Positions 5,762 to 11,191 of a DNA stretch of 11,191 bases are shown in pieces. Position numbers and translations under genes: made by a program. Origin of the DNA: Actinomycetota bacterium (GTDB lineage: Bacteria > Actinomycetota > Acidimicrobiia > Acidimicrobiales > JACDEA01); assembly GCA_013816725.1 (NCBI GenBank), contig JACDEA010000035.1:1-11191 (forward strand), in the 5' to 3' direction. The notes under the pieces are model-generated. The model saw nothing but the letters and a program-made list of their open reading frames with translations. It ran no database searches and was not told the DNA's origin. Within the stretch, counting starts at the first letter, position 1. Each line of letters opens with the position of its first letter.

Positions 5762-7609
5762 ATGCCGCTGCGCCGTGTCACCCCGGGCTCCGACCCGTGG
5801 CGTCAGCCCCCGATCGCCGACTATGCGTTCCTGTCGGACTGCCACTCCGCCGCGCTGGTCGACCGCCGGGGCTCGGTCGACTGGTGGTGCGTTCCGAGGT
5901 TCGACTCGTCTTCGGTGTTCGGACGCCTCCTCGATCCCGATGCCGGCCACTGGTCCATCCGACCGGTGCAGGAGTTCGACGTCGACCGCTCTTACCTCGG
6001 CGATTCCTTGGTTCTGCGCACGGTGTTCCGGACGGCAACCGGCGAGGTCACACTCACCGACGCGGCGGCGTTGCACCCCGGTGCGCGCGGACACGAACTC
6101 GGCCTGCGGTCGCCGCACACCTTGGTGCGCCGCGTTGAGGGCGTACGCGGCACCGTCGCGATGGAGGTCGACTTCGCGCCTCGCATGGAATACGGCCGAA
6201 CGCAGCCGCATTTCCGGCACGCGGCCGCCGGCGTAGTCGCCCGCGGTGGCCCGGTCCAGGTCACCCTGATGGGCGCGATCCCATTTCGCCACGAGAATGG
6301 ATCCCTGCAAGCGCGGTTCGATGTCGAGCCAGGGGATTCGGTGGAACTCAGAGCTGTGTTCCGCGCCAATTTCGGTGGCCCGGACGACGAGCCGCTTCCC
6401 GTGACGACGCTCGAGGACACCCAAGCGTCTTGGCAGTCGTGGTCGGATCAGCACACCGGTTACGAGGGACGCTACGCGACCGAGGTCCGCCGCAGCTCCA
6501 TCGTGCTGCAGGGACTCACGTACCAACCCTCGGGAGCGGTGGTCGCGGCCGCCACCACCTCGCTACCCGAGCGCTTGGGAGGCGATCTCAACTTCGACTA
6601 CCGCTACGCCTGGTTGCGCGACCTCAGCCTCACGACGCGGTCCCTGTGGATCGCGGCGTGCCCCGACGAGCCGGCGCGTCTGTTCGATTGGTTCGCCAAC
6701 GCCACGGGCGTGGTCGGCGACGAGGCGTTCCAGATCATGTACGGCGTGGGGGGGGAGCGGGACATCGACGAGCACACACTCGAACACCTGGGCGGCTATC
6801 AAGACAGCCGCCCCGTTCGGATCGGCAACGCGGCATGGACCCAGGTGCAGCTCGACGTACTCGGCGAGATTCTCGATGCTGTCCACCTCATGCGCGACAA
6901 CCTCGGCGAACTGGATGATCACCTACGCGATCTGCTGGTGGCGGTCGCCGACCGCGCCGCCGCCGGATGGGCGGAGCCCGACGCCGGGATGTGGGAGTCT
7001 CGGGAGCACCCCCGTCACTACGTTTCGTCCAAGGTGATGTGCTGGGTGGCCCTCGACCGGGCCGTCGCCTTGGCCGACCGCTTCGGGGGCGCCGCCGACC
7101 CGTCACGCTGGGCACTGGCCCGGGCCGAGGTTCGTGCTGCTGTGCTCGAGCGGGCTTGGAGCCAGCGCTCGGCGGCCTATGCGGGAGCCTTCGATTCCGA
7201 CGAACTCGACGCGTCGGTGCTGCTGCTGCCGCTAGTGGGCTTCCTTCCGGCGGACGACCCCCGCATGAGAGCCACCATCGAGGCCATAGAGCGTGAGCTT
7301 GGCGCGGACGGGTTGGTCCGGAGGTGGCGCGACGACGACAACGGCTTTCTCATCTGCACGTTCTGGTTGGCCGAGTGCCTGGCCATGGCCGGGGAGATCG
7401 ATCGGGCCGAGACCTGGTTCGCCAGCGCCGCCGCGTGCGCGAACGATCTCGGACTCCTCTCCGAAGTGGCGGTGCCGCACGACGGTCCGCTCCTCGGGAA
7501 CTTCCCTCAAGCCTTCTCTCACGTCGGGCTGATCAACGCGGCATGGCGCATCAGCGAAGCGTCGCCGCCCACCATCGCTCATGCTTTCGGGCCGGCCAAC
7601 GCCGGATGA
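5762..7609 (+). CDS. Glycoside hydrolase family 15 (trehalase/glucoamylase-type)
   Basis: This 615-residue protein is full length for the bacterial GH15 family, inverting enzymes that release glucose from alpha-linked gluco-oligosaccharides or trehalose. An N-terminal beta-sandwich (about 17-230, starting PPIADYAFLSDCHSAALV) precedes an (alpha/alpha)6 barrel (about 240-600). Diagnostic motifs are DYRYAWLRD at 279-287, GMWESRE at 409-415 with Glu412 as probable general acid, HYVSSKVMCWVALDRA at 419-434, and GLLSEVA at 564-570 with Glu568 as probable base, followed by GNFPQAFSHVGLINAAW. No signal peptide or membrane segment is present, so it is cytoplasmic. In actinobacteria many such proteins are trehalases; glucoamylase or dextranase-type activity is not excluded. 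The ATG at 5762 has no clear Shine-Dalgarno. The gene appears unlinked to its neighbours. Confidence 0.93.
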   Translation: MPLRRVTPGSDPWRQPPIADYAFLSDCHSAALVDRRGSVDWWCVPRFDSSSVFGRLLDPDAGHWSIRPVQEFDVDRSYLGDSLVLRTVFRTATGEVTLTDAAALHPGARGHELGLRSPHTLVRRVEGVRGTVAMEVDFAPRMEYGRTQPHFRHAAAGVVARGGPVQVTLMGAIPFRHENGSLQARFDVEPGDSVELRAVFRANFGGPDDEPLPVTTLEDTQASWQSWSDQHTGYEGRYATEVRRSSIVLQGLTYQPSGAVVAAATTSLPERLGGDLNFDYRYAWLRDLSLTTRSLWIAACPDEPARLFDWFANATGVVGDEAFQIMYGVGGERDIDEHTLEHLGGYQDSRPVRIGNAAWTQVQLDVLGEILDAVHLMRDNLGELDDHLRDLLVAVADRAAAGWAEPDAGMWESREHPRHYVSSKVMCWVALDRAVALADRFGGAADPSRWALARAEVRAAVLERAWSQRSAAYAGAFDSDELDASVLLLPLVGFLPADDPRMRATIEAIERELGADGLVRRWRDDDNGFLICTFWLAECLAMAGEIDRAETWFASAAACANDLGLLSEVAVPHDGPLLGNFPQAFSHVGLINAAWRISEASPPTIAHAFGPANAG

Positions 7610-7660
7610 CTTGCGCTACAACCAATGGACCATCGCCTGCGCGAGCGCGGCGCGACACTG

Positions 7661-7691
7661 TGCGCACCTTCGGTAGCGCGCTTGGTGCGCA
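7661..7691. terminator. Hairpin between convergent genes
   Basis: TGCGCACC (7661-7668) and GGTGCGCA (7684-7691) form a perfect 8-bp stem with a 15-nt loop. It lies between the stop of the GH15 gene (+) and the stop of the CxxC protein gene (-), the right place for a bidirectional terminator. No T-tract is seen on either side. Confidence 0.4.
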
Positions 7692-7715
7692 GTAGCTGCG
7701 AATACCAACGGACGG

Positions 7716-8120
7716 TCATCCTGACGGCGGTTGAGTGTCGCGAAGTCGGTGGCTCACCAAGCTTTGGAGCTGCTCGAGGTTGCCGACGGCGCGCAGATCC
7801 CTGGCATCAATGAACACGCTGAGGTCCTCCGCAGGCCGGGACGCGAACGCGGCGGGGAGCTCGATGTTCGCCAATTCCGGATGTCGCCGCTGGAATTCGT
7901 CGCGGTGGAGGAACACGACCGGCACCGGCAACGCGCGCACGAAGTCGCGCCACGCCCGCTTCATGCGAACCAGTCCGTAGGTCACGCGGCAGAGGTCGCA
8001 CTCATACGTGCTGGGTGACAGCGCTTTGTGAGCGGCGTCTGCGAGCTTGGCCATGGCCGTGCCGTCGGCGTTGTAAACGAAGACCAAGGCATCGGGCCCA
8101 GCCCCGTTAGTGCAGCGCAC
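7716..8120 (-). CDS. Conserved CxxC protein, unknown function
   Basis: This is a 134-residue protein. ALVFVYNADG at 11-20, AHKALSPSTYECDLCRVTYG at about 30-49 and VVFLHRDEF at 68-76 match a widespread uncharacterised family I recall with the same YNAD and C-x-x-C-x-x-T-x-G pattern. Cys41 and Cys44 (CDLC) could bind metal or form a redox pair. An alpha/beta fold is suggested by the strands VFVY and PVVFLH. The GTG start (8120) overlaps the upstream small membrane ORF by 14 nt; a shorter start cannot be excluded. It is the last gene of the sigma/anti-sigma/copper-lipoprotein run, which hints at an envelope-stress or redox role, but none is demonstrated. Confidence 0.75.
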   Translation of the reverse strand: MRCTNGAGPDALVFVYNADGTAMAKLADAAHKALSPSTYECDLCRVTYGLVRMKRAWRDFVRALPVPVVFLHRDEFQRRHPELANIELPAAFASRPAEDLSVFIDARDLRAVGNLEQLQSLVSHRLRDTQPPSG

Positions 8121-8292
8121 GTGCCGCCACCACCGCGATCAGCAGAACAGCGCACCCGGCGACCAGGAGTCGCAGCTCGCGGTGGTGGCGCGTCATGACA
8201 ATAAGCATCGCCGCTGCGACCGCGATGCTCGCGAGCTCGACGCCCGCCGCCGCATCGGTCGCGGGCAGCAGGATGCTGGCGGTATCAGGCAT
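8107..8292 (-). CDS. Small two-helix membrane protein
   Basis: This 61-residue protein has two hydrophobic segments, about 18-33 (ELASIAVAAAMLIVM) and 41-58 (LRLLVAGCAVLLIAVVAARA), separated by a short basic loop (TRHHRE), giving a hairpin in the membrane. The ATG at 8292 overlaps a 21-codon frame upstream; its stop overlaps the start of the CxxC protein gene. I do not recognise the family. The codon pattern is consistent with a real gene, and it lies in line with the operon, but the ribosome-binding site is weak. Confidence 0.55.
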   Translation of the reverse strand: MPDTASILLPATDAAAGVELASIAVAAAMLIVMTRHHRELRLLVAGCAVLLIAVVAARALH

Positions 8293-8350
8293 CGACCACC
8301 GTCACGACGACGGCTGCGGTCGCCGCGGCCAGTGCCCGCACGCGAGTCAC
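8285..8350 (-). CDS. Possible 21-residue leader-like peptide
   Basis: GTG at 8350 begins a 21-codon frame of Ala/Val-rich hydrophobic residues (VTRVRALAAATAAVVVTVVD), four bases after the cupredoxin stop. Its TGA overlaps the start of the 61-residue membrane protein. It could be a coupling peptide, or the displaced first helix of that membrane protein. There is no strong Shine-Dalgarno, so support is limited. Confidence 0.25.
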   Translation of the reverse strand: MTRVRALAAATAAVVVTVVDA

Positions 8351-8354
8351 GCGT

Positions 8355-8801
8355 TCAACCCGAGACGAGCGCGCCGACCATGCCCGAGGTTCGGTGGTAC
8401 TTGCAGAAGAACTGCACCAGATCAGCTGCGACCTTTACCGACACGGTGATCGAACCGCCCTGGGCCACGTCCTGGTCGATGCCCTGCGTGGAGACGGAGA
8501 AGTTGTGCAGGGCCTGCCCGGTGTTGTGCACCGTAACGGTCACGGTGCCGGCCGGGACCCTCGTTTCGCAGCTGGGCTCGAAGAAAGAGTCGCCGGTCGA
8601 CACCGTGATCGCCGCACCAGAGGCGGCGGCCGTACCGTGGTCGTTGACCGTGGCGGGCAACGACCCAGCCGGACAGCTCGGCGCCGCTGTCGTGGTCGCG
8701 GCGGCCGAGCCTGCGGTCTTGATCGCGCCCCCGGTGTCAGCGCTGCTGCACGCCGCGGCCATGACGGCCAGTCCGGCGAGCAGGACGACCAGCCGCCTCA
8801 T
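8355..8801 (-). CDS. Cupredoxin (plastocyanin-like) lipoprotein
   Basis: This is a 148-residue protein. The signal peptide ends in a lipobox (MAAAC, Cys18), so it is a predicted lipid-anchored extracytoplasmic protein. A Thr/Ala-rich linker (19-42) leads to a single cupredoxin domain (about 62-148). The type-1 copper ligands are visible: His99 in ALHNFSV, Cys133 and His136 in FFCKYH, and Met141 in SGM. Cys43 and Cys78 may form a disulfide. Such proteins carry single electrons or bind copper at the cell surface. Its ATG overlaps the stop of the preceding HxH lipoprotein gene (ATGA at 8801-8798), so the two are almost certainly translated together and may share copper. Confidence 0.9.
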   Translation of the reverse strand: MRRLVVLLAGLAVMAAACSSADTGGAIKTAGSAAATTTAAPSCPAGSLPATVNDHGTAAASGAAITVSTGDSFFEPSCETRVPAGTVTVTVHNTGQALHNFSVSTQGIDQDVAQGGSITVSVKVAADLVQFFCKYHRTSGMVGALVSG

Positions 8802-9661
8802 CCGATGGTGACGGTGACCTTGTCGGCGACGGCGGGGTGCAGTGGGGCATGCCCGTTGTCGACCAACAGGGCGATGACGTCATGGGTCTGACCGGACTTC
8901 AGTCCGGTGGTCGTGGCGTGGAACGTGTTGGTGCACGCCATGCCCAACATGGTGCCCATGCCCATCATCGAGCCCTCCATGGAGTCGAGGTTCGCATGCC
9001 AGTGGCCGTAGCCGGCGACGCCGGGCTTACCGAAGAGGTTGCAGTTGTCCTCGAAGTTCTTGATCTCGACGACGACGTCGAAGGCGCCCGAGAGGACCGC
9101 GCCCGGCTTGGGCGAGAGGATCTTGATCGAGGGCTTGTCGGCGCTTGTCTCATCAGTGAGCACCGGCAAGGCCGACGTCGGCTCATAGTCGAAGCTGATC
9201 GTCTGGGCGTTGCCCGCCTCGAGCACCTCGGCGTGGTCGTTCAGCGCAGGCGCGACTTCGAGCTTGTGCACACCCGGCTTGATGTTCTGCATGGACACCG
9301 TGGCGTCGGGTGAGCAGTACATGTTGATGAGCACCTTGTCGAGCAGCAGGTGGTAGTGCGCCGATGTTGGCGTGTTGTCCTTGCCGGCCAGGTCGCAGTC
9401 GAGCTTGAAGCCGCTGACCGCCACCTCCACCTTCAGCTCGTTGCCGGTGACCTTTACCCCGTCGGCCGGCGCCGCGAAAGTGGTCTTGAAGCCCTTGGCG
9501 TAATCGGGCAGCGGCATCATCTCCTCGTGCATTGACGTCGAGGTGGCAGCCGCTGTCCGTGTCGTCTTGGCCGCGCTCTTCGAGTTGGAGTTCTTGCCGC
9601 AAGCGGCAGCGAGGAGCGCGAGGGCCACGAGCCCGACGGCAAGCTTTGAGCTTCTGCGCAT
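8798..9661 (-). CDS. Lipoprotein with duplicated HxH/Cys domains and Met-rich loop
   Basis: This is a 287-residue protein. The start is ATG 9661, with GGGAG 7 nt upstream; the open frame continues upstream but overlaps the anti-sigma gene. The lipobox is LAAAC (Cys21), followed by a Ser/Thr/Lys linker with MHEEMMP. Two beta-rich domains share a pattern: residues 84-108 (FKLDCDLAGK, then SAHYHLLLD) and 203-225 (FEDNCNLFGK, then YGHWHANLD). Each has a Cys before (89, 207), an HxH (102/104, 220/222) and a later Cys (116, 243). A Met-rich loop lies at 228-241 (MEGSMMGMGTMLGM). This suggests metal, probably copper, binding outside the cell; the fold resembles DUF4399-like proteins, by eye only. 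It follows the anti-sigma gene by 56 bp and is coupled to the cupredoxin. Confidence 0.8.
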   Translation of the reverse strand: MRRSSKLAVGLVALALLAAACGKNSNSKSAAKTTRTAAATSTSMHEEMMPLPDYAKGFKTTFAAPADGVKVTGNELKVEVAVSGFKLDCDLAGKDNTPTSAHYHLLLDKVLINMYCSPDATVSMQNIKPGVHKLEVAPALNDHAEVLEAGNAQTISFDYEPTSALPVLTDETSADKPSIKILSPKPGAVLSGAFDVVVEIKNFEDNCNLFGKPGVAGYGHWHANLDSMEGSMMGMGTMLGMACTNTFHATTTGLKSGQTHDVIALLVDNGHAPLHPAVADKVTVTIG

Positions 9662-9717
9662 CTTTGGTCTCCCACCTGTGGGCGCGGACATGAACAGGTG
9701 AACAGACGCCGGGGGAG

Positions 9718-10356
9718 TCAACTTGATTGCAGGCCGAGGGCGCGGGCGAGTCCCGTCAACTCCGCGGCGGGCACGCGCCCGGCGAGAAGGGCCGGTGTCG
9801 GACGACTGAAACACAGCAGGTTGACCTCGCCGCGAGCCGCGATCCAAGGCGCGTGGTCGGCGTCGTTGACCGGATGGCCGCCTGGGGGCATCGGGAAAAG
9901 AGCGGCCGAGCGCGCGAGTACTACAGCGTGGCCGTCTACTACGAGACGATCGAGCGTCACGCCCGATGGCAGCGCAACGCCGGAACGGTCTGCGGCTGCC
10001 GCCACGACCGAGGCGAGAACGGCGGGGTCGCGGTGCGGCCCACCAACCCGCGTCGCGGTCACCGCGCCAGCGAGCACGATCACGGTGACGCACACAACCG
10101 TGGCGACGATTCGCGCCGGGCGCCGCGGCTGCGGGCGCCGCGCCGCAGCGGCTTCCACGCGCTGACGCACTGCATCGGCCAGTCGCGCCGGCGCCGGCTC
10201 TCGCAACGTGTCGAGACGGTCTCGGCCCCGACGATCTTCGTGGACTGCAGTCCAGCAGGCGTCGCATTCGAGAATGTGACGGTCGTACTCGGCCGCGTCG
10301 ACAGGATCGAGGTCGCCGACCAGGAACGCCGCGAGGGTGCGCTCGCTATGACTCAC
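9718..10356 (-). CDS. Membrane anti-sigma factor with zinc-finger motif
   Basis: This is a 212-residue protein. The GTG start at 10356 is preferred because GGAGG lies about 9 nt upstream and it begins VSHSERTLAAFLVGDLDP, a typical anti-sigma N-terminus; it overlaps the sigma-factor gene by 11 nt. The ZAS motif is His27-x3-Cys31-x2-Cys34 (RHILECDAC). A basic Arg/Pro stretch (73-82) precedes one transmembrane helix at about 83-102. The remaining ~110 residues should be extracytoplasmic and could sense the signal; they contain a short hydrophobic motif VNLLCFSRP with a Cys. It should hold the adjacent ECF sigma factor at the membrane until stress, possibly copper or thiol stress given the downstream genes (inference). 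Confidence 0.88.
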   Translation of the reverse strand: MSHSERTLAAFLVGDLDPVDAAEYDRHILECDACWTAVHEDRRGRDRLDTLREPAPARLADAVRQRVEAAAARRPQPRRPARIVATVVCVTVIVLAGAVTATRVGGPHRDPAVLASVVAAAADRSGVALPSGVTLDRLVVDGHAVVLARSAALFPMPPGGHPVNDADHAPWIAARGEVNLLCFSRPTPALLAGRVPAAELTGLARALGLQSS

Positions 10357-10894
10357 GGCGAATGCCCTCCGACTCCAAGGACGCGGCGAGCCGCCGGCGG
10401 CCGCGGTGCACTCGGGCCAGCACGGTGCCACGCGGGCAACCGAGGACGACGGCCGCCTCCTGCGCGGTCAGCCCGCCGATGTCGACCAAGGTGAGCGCGA
10501 CCCGGTAGTGCTCAGGCAATACGGCGAGCGCCGCCGCGACGGTGCTCCGCTCGACTTCGGCGACGGCGACGTCGGCGGGGTCGCGGCCCGGCGCGGGCTC
10601 GGCACCGCCGACCTCCGGGCTCAGCACTTCGCCGACGCGCCGCTGCGAGCGTCGCCAGGTCGAGCGGGCCGTATTGAGACAGATCGACACCAGCCAGGAC
10701 CGCATGTCGCCGCCGCGGTGGCCCCCGAAACCAGCGAAGGCGCGGAGATAGGTCTCCTGCACGAGATCCTCGGCCGCTCCCCGGTCCCGCGTCAAACCTC
10801 GGGCCACGTTGTGAAGGACGTCGATGTGGGGCAGCGCGGCGTCGAGGAACTTGCGATGGTCCACCACAGTCTGGAGACGCCTCGGCCGACTCAT
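10346..10894 (-). CDS. ECF-type RNA polymerase sigma factor
   Basis: This 182-residue protein has both ECF domains. Region 2 (about 20-85) contains GAAEDLVQETYLRAFAGF and DMRSWLVSICLNTARSTWRR, the core-binding and -10 recognition helices. Region 4 (about 118-175) contains LPEHYRVALTLVDIGGLTAQ and the helix-turn-helix CPRGTVLARVHRGRRRL. Length is normal for ECF sigma factors. ATG 10894 is the longest start; a GTG around residue 10 (before VDHRKFLDA) is possible, and neither has a strong Shine-Dalgarno. The overlap with the anti-sigma gene is the standard cognate pair arrangement. Its regulon probably includes the downstream lipoproteins and perhaps its own promoter. Confidence 0.93.
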   Translation of the reverse strand: MSRPRRLQTVVDHRKFLDAALPHIDVLHNVARGLTRDRGAAEDLVQETYLRAFAGFGGHRGGDMRSWLVSICLNTARSTWRRSQRRVGEVLSPEVGGAEPAPGRDPADVAVAEVERSTVAAALAVLPEHYRVALTLVDIGGLTAQEAAVVLGCPRGTVLARVHRGRRRLAASLESEGIRRES

Positions 10895-11053
10895 CGATTG
10901 CGGCTCATCTTGCCCGCTCTGATACCGCGACGCATCCGGGCCGGAGTGGACGGTGGCCGGTTGCGAAGCGAAAGTGACGCGGATGACGTGAAATGCCGGT
11001 CACAAAAGCGCCCGGTACGCCGGATGTCCCGCCTCCAATAGAAGCGCCCGCTC
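10895..11053. promoter_or_regulatory. Divergent promoter region, sigma factor and lipoprotein
   Basis: These 159 bp lie between the sigma-factor ATG (-) and the start of the truncated lipoprotein gene (+). On the minus strand GTGACC, a 16-nt spacer and CGCGTC could be an ECF-type -35/-10 pair for autoregulation, but the match is loose. No terminator or operator palindrome was seen. Confidence 0.3.
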
Positions 11054-11191
11054 GTGGTCGGTACGCTGCTGATCCTGCGTCGGAATCCCTTGTTGGCTGT
11101 CCTGCTGGGGGCTTGCTTGGTTGCCGCCGGTTGCGGCGCCCGCTTCAGCCCCAGCGAAAAGGCGGCGTTGCGCGCCGGGGTTTCCGGGCGC
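11054..11191 (+). CDS. Lipoprotein N-terminus, gene runs off window
   Basis: A frame open from 11042 (TAG at 11039-11041) has GTG 11054 and continues past the edge. It encodes a basic n-region (LILRRNP), a hydrophobic core (LLAVLLGACL) and a lipobox (LVAAGC) followed by GARFSPSEKAALRAG. This is a bacterial lipoprotein signal peptide. The CGAR-plus-acidic/Ala start reminds me of branched-chain amino-acid-type ABC substrate-binding lipoproteins of actinobacteria, but 46 residues are too few to assign function. It is divergent from the sigma-factor gene. Confidence 0.65.
   Translation, partial: MVGTLLILRRNPLLAVLLGACLVAAGCGARFSPSEKAALRAGVSGR

Noticed and set aside
5705..6526. 273-codon minus-strand frame opposite the GH15 gene
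   Set aside because: It is a shadow of an unambiguous GH15 enzyme.
8110..8811. 233-codon plus-strand frame opposite the cupredoxin
   Set aside because: The cupredoxin on the minus strand has a signal peptide, lipobox and all copper ligands; the plus frame has none.
9662..9717. Separate promoter or hairpin (CCCACAGGTGGG) before the HxH lipoprotein
   Set aside because: The stem is too short, with a tiny loop, and overlaps the ribosome-binding region. A TTGACT at the anti-sigma stop lacks a convincing -10.
9662..10267. N-terminal extension of the HxH lipoprotein into the anti-sigma region
   Set aside because: It is an Arg-rich shadow of the anti-sigma gene. The lipobox signal and GGGAG site fix the start at 9661.

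Overview
The window is high-GC DNA with strong GC bias at third codon positions. It carries an F420-dependent oxidoreductase, Tat-exported ferritin-like lipoproteins, a trehalase/glucoamylase-type GH15 enzyme and GTG-started genes overlapping by four bases. This suggests a soil or freshwater actinobacterium, perhaps Acidimicrobiia-like. That placement is inferred from gene content only; there is no rRNA, tRNA, CRISPR array or recognisable insertion sequence.

Layout. (1) 1-1156 (+): two tandem ferritin-like proteins, the first cut by the window edge, the second a Tat/lipobox lipoprotein. (2) 1157-1455: convergent intergenic DNA. (3) 5253 down to 1456 (-): a run of genes in one direction: a redoxin broken by a 10-bp tandem duplication, an unrecognised protein with a disturbed start, a small membrane protein, a 72-residue piece resembling an enolase-superfamily C-terminus, a rhodanese-CBS protein with one in-frame TGA in its active-site loop, and an F420-dependent LLM oxidoreductase. 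Many junctions are 4-base ATGA/GTGA overlaps. (4) 5417-5725 (+): remnant of a LysR regulator, divergent from the broken redoxin. (5) 5762-7609 (+): an intact GH15 glycosidase. (6) 10894 down to 7716 (-): an ECF sigma factor, its zinc-binding membrane anti-sigma factor, a duplicated HxH/Met-rich lipoprotein, a cupredoxin lipoprotein, small membrane ORFs and a CxxC protein. (7) 11054-end (+): N-terminus of another lipoprotein.

How the parts may work together. Region 6 reads as a sigma/anti-sigma-controlled envelope module whose outputs are copper-type or redox lipoproteins. Region 3 reads as a redox or stress operon in partial decay: the peroxiredoxin-like gene and its probable LysR partner are both broken, while the membrane protein and the F420 enzyme look intact.

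The most interesting point is the rhodanese-CBS gene. The frame is open on both sides of a single TGA, at a place where I recall related proteins carrying cysteine. A 6-bp hairpin with a G in its loop begins 13 nt after the TGA, the geometry of a bacterial SECIS. It is therefore a candidate selenoprotein, but neighbouring gene decay makes a plain nonsense mutation a serious alternative.
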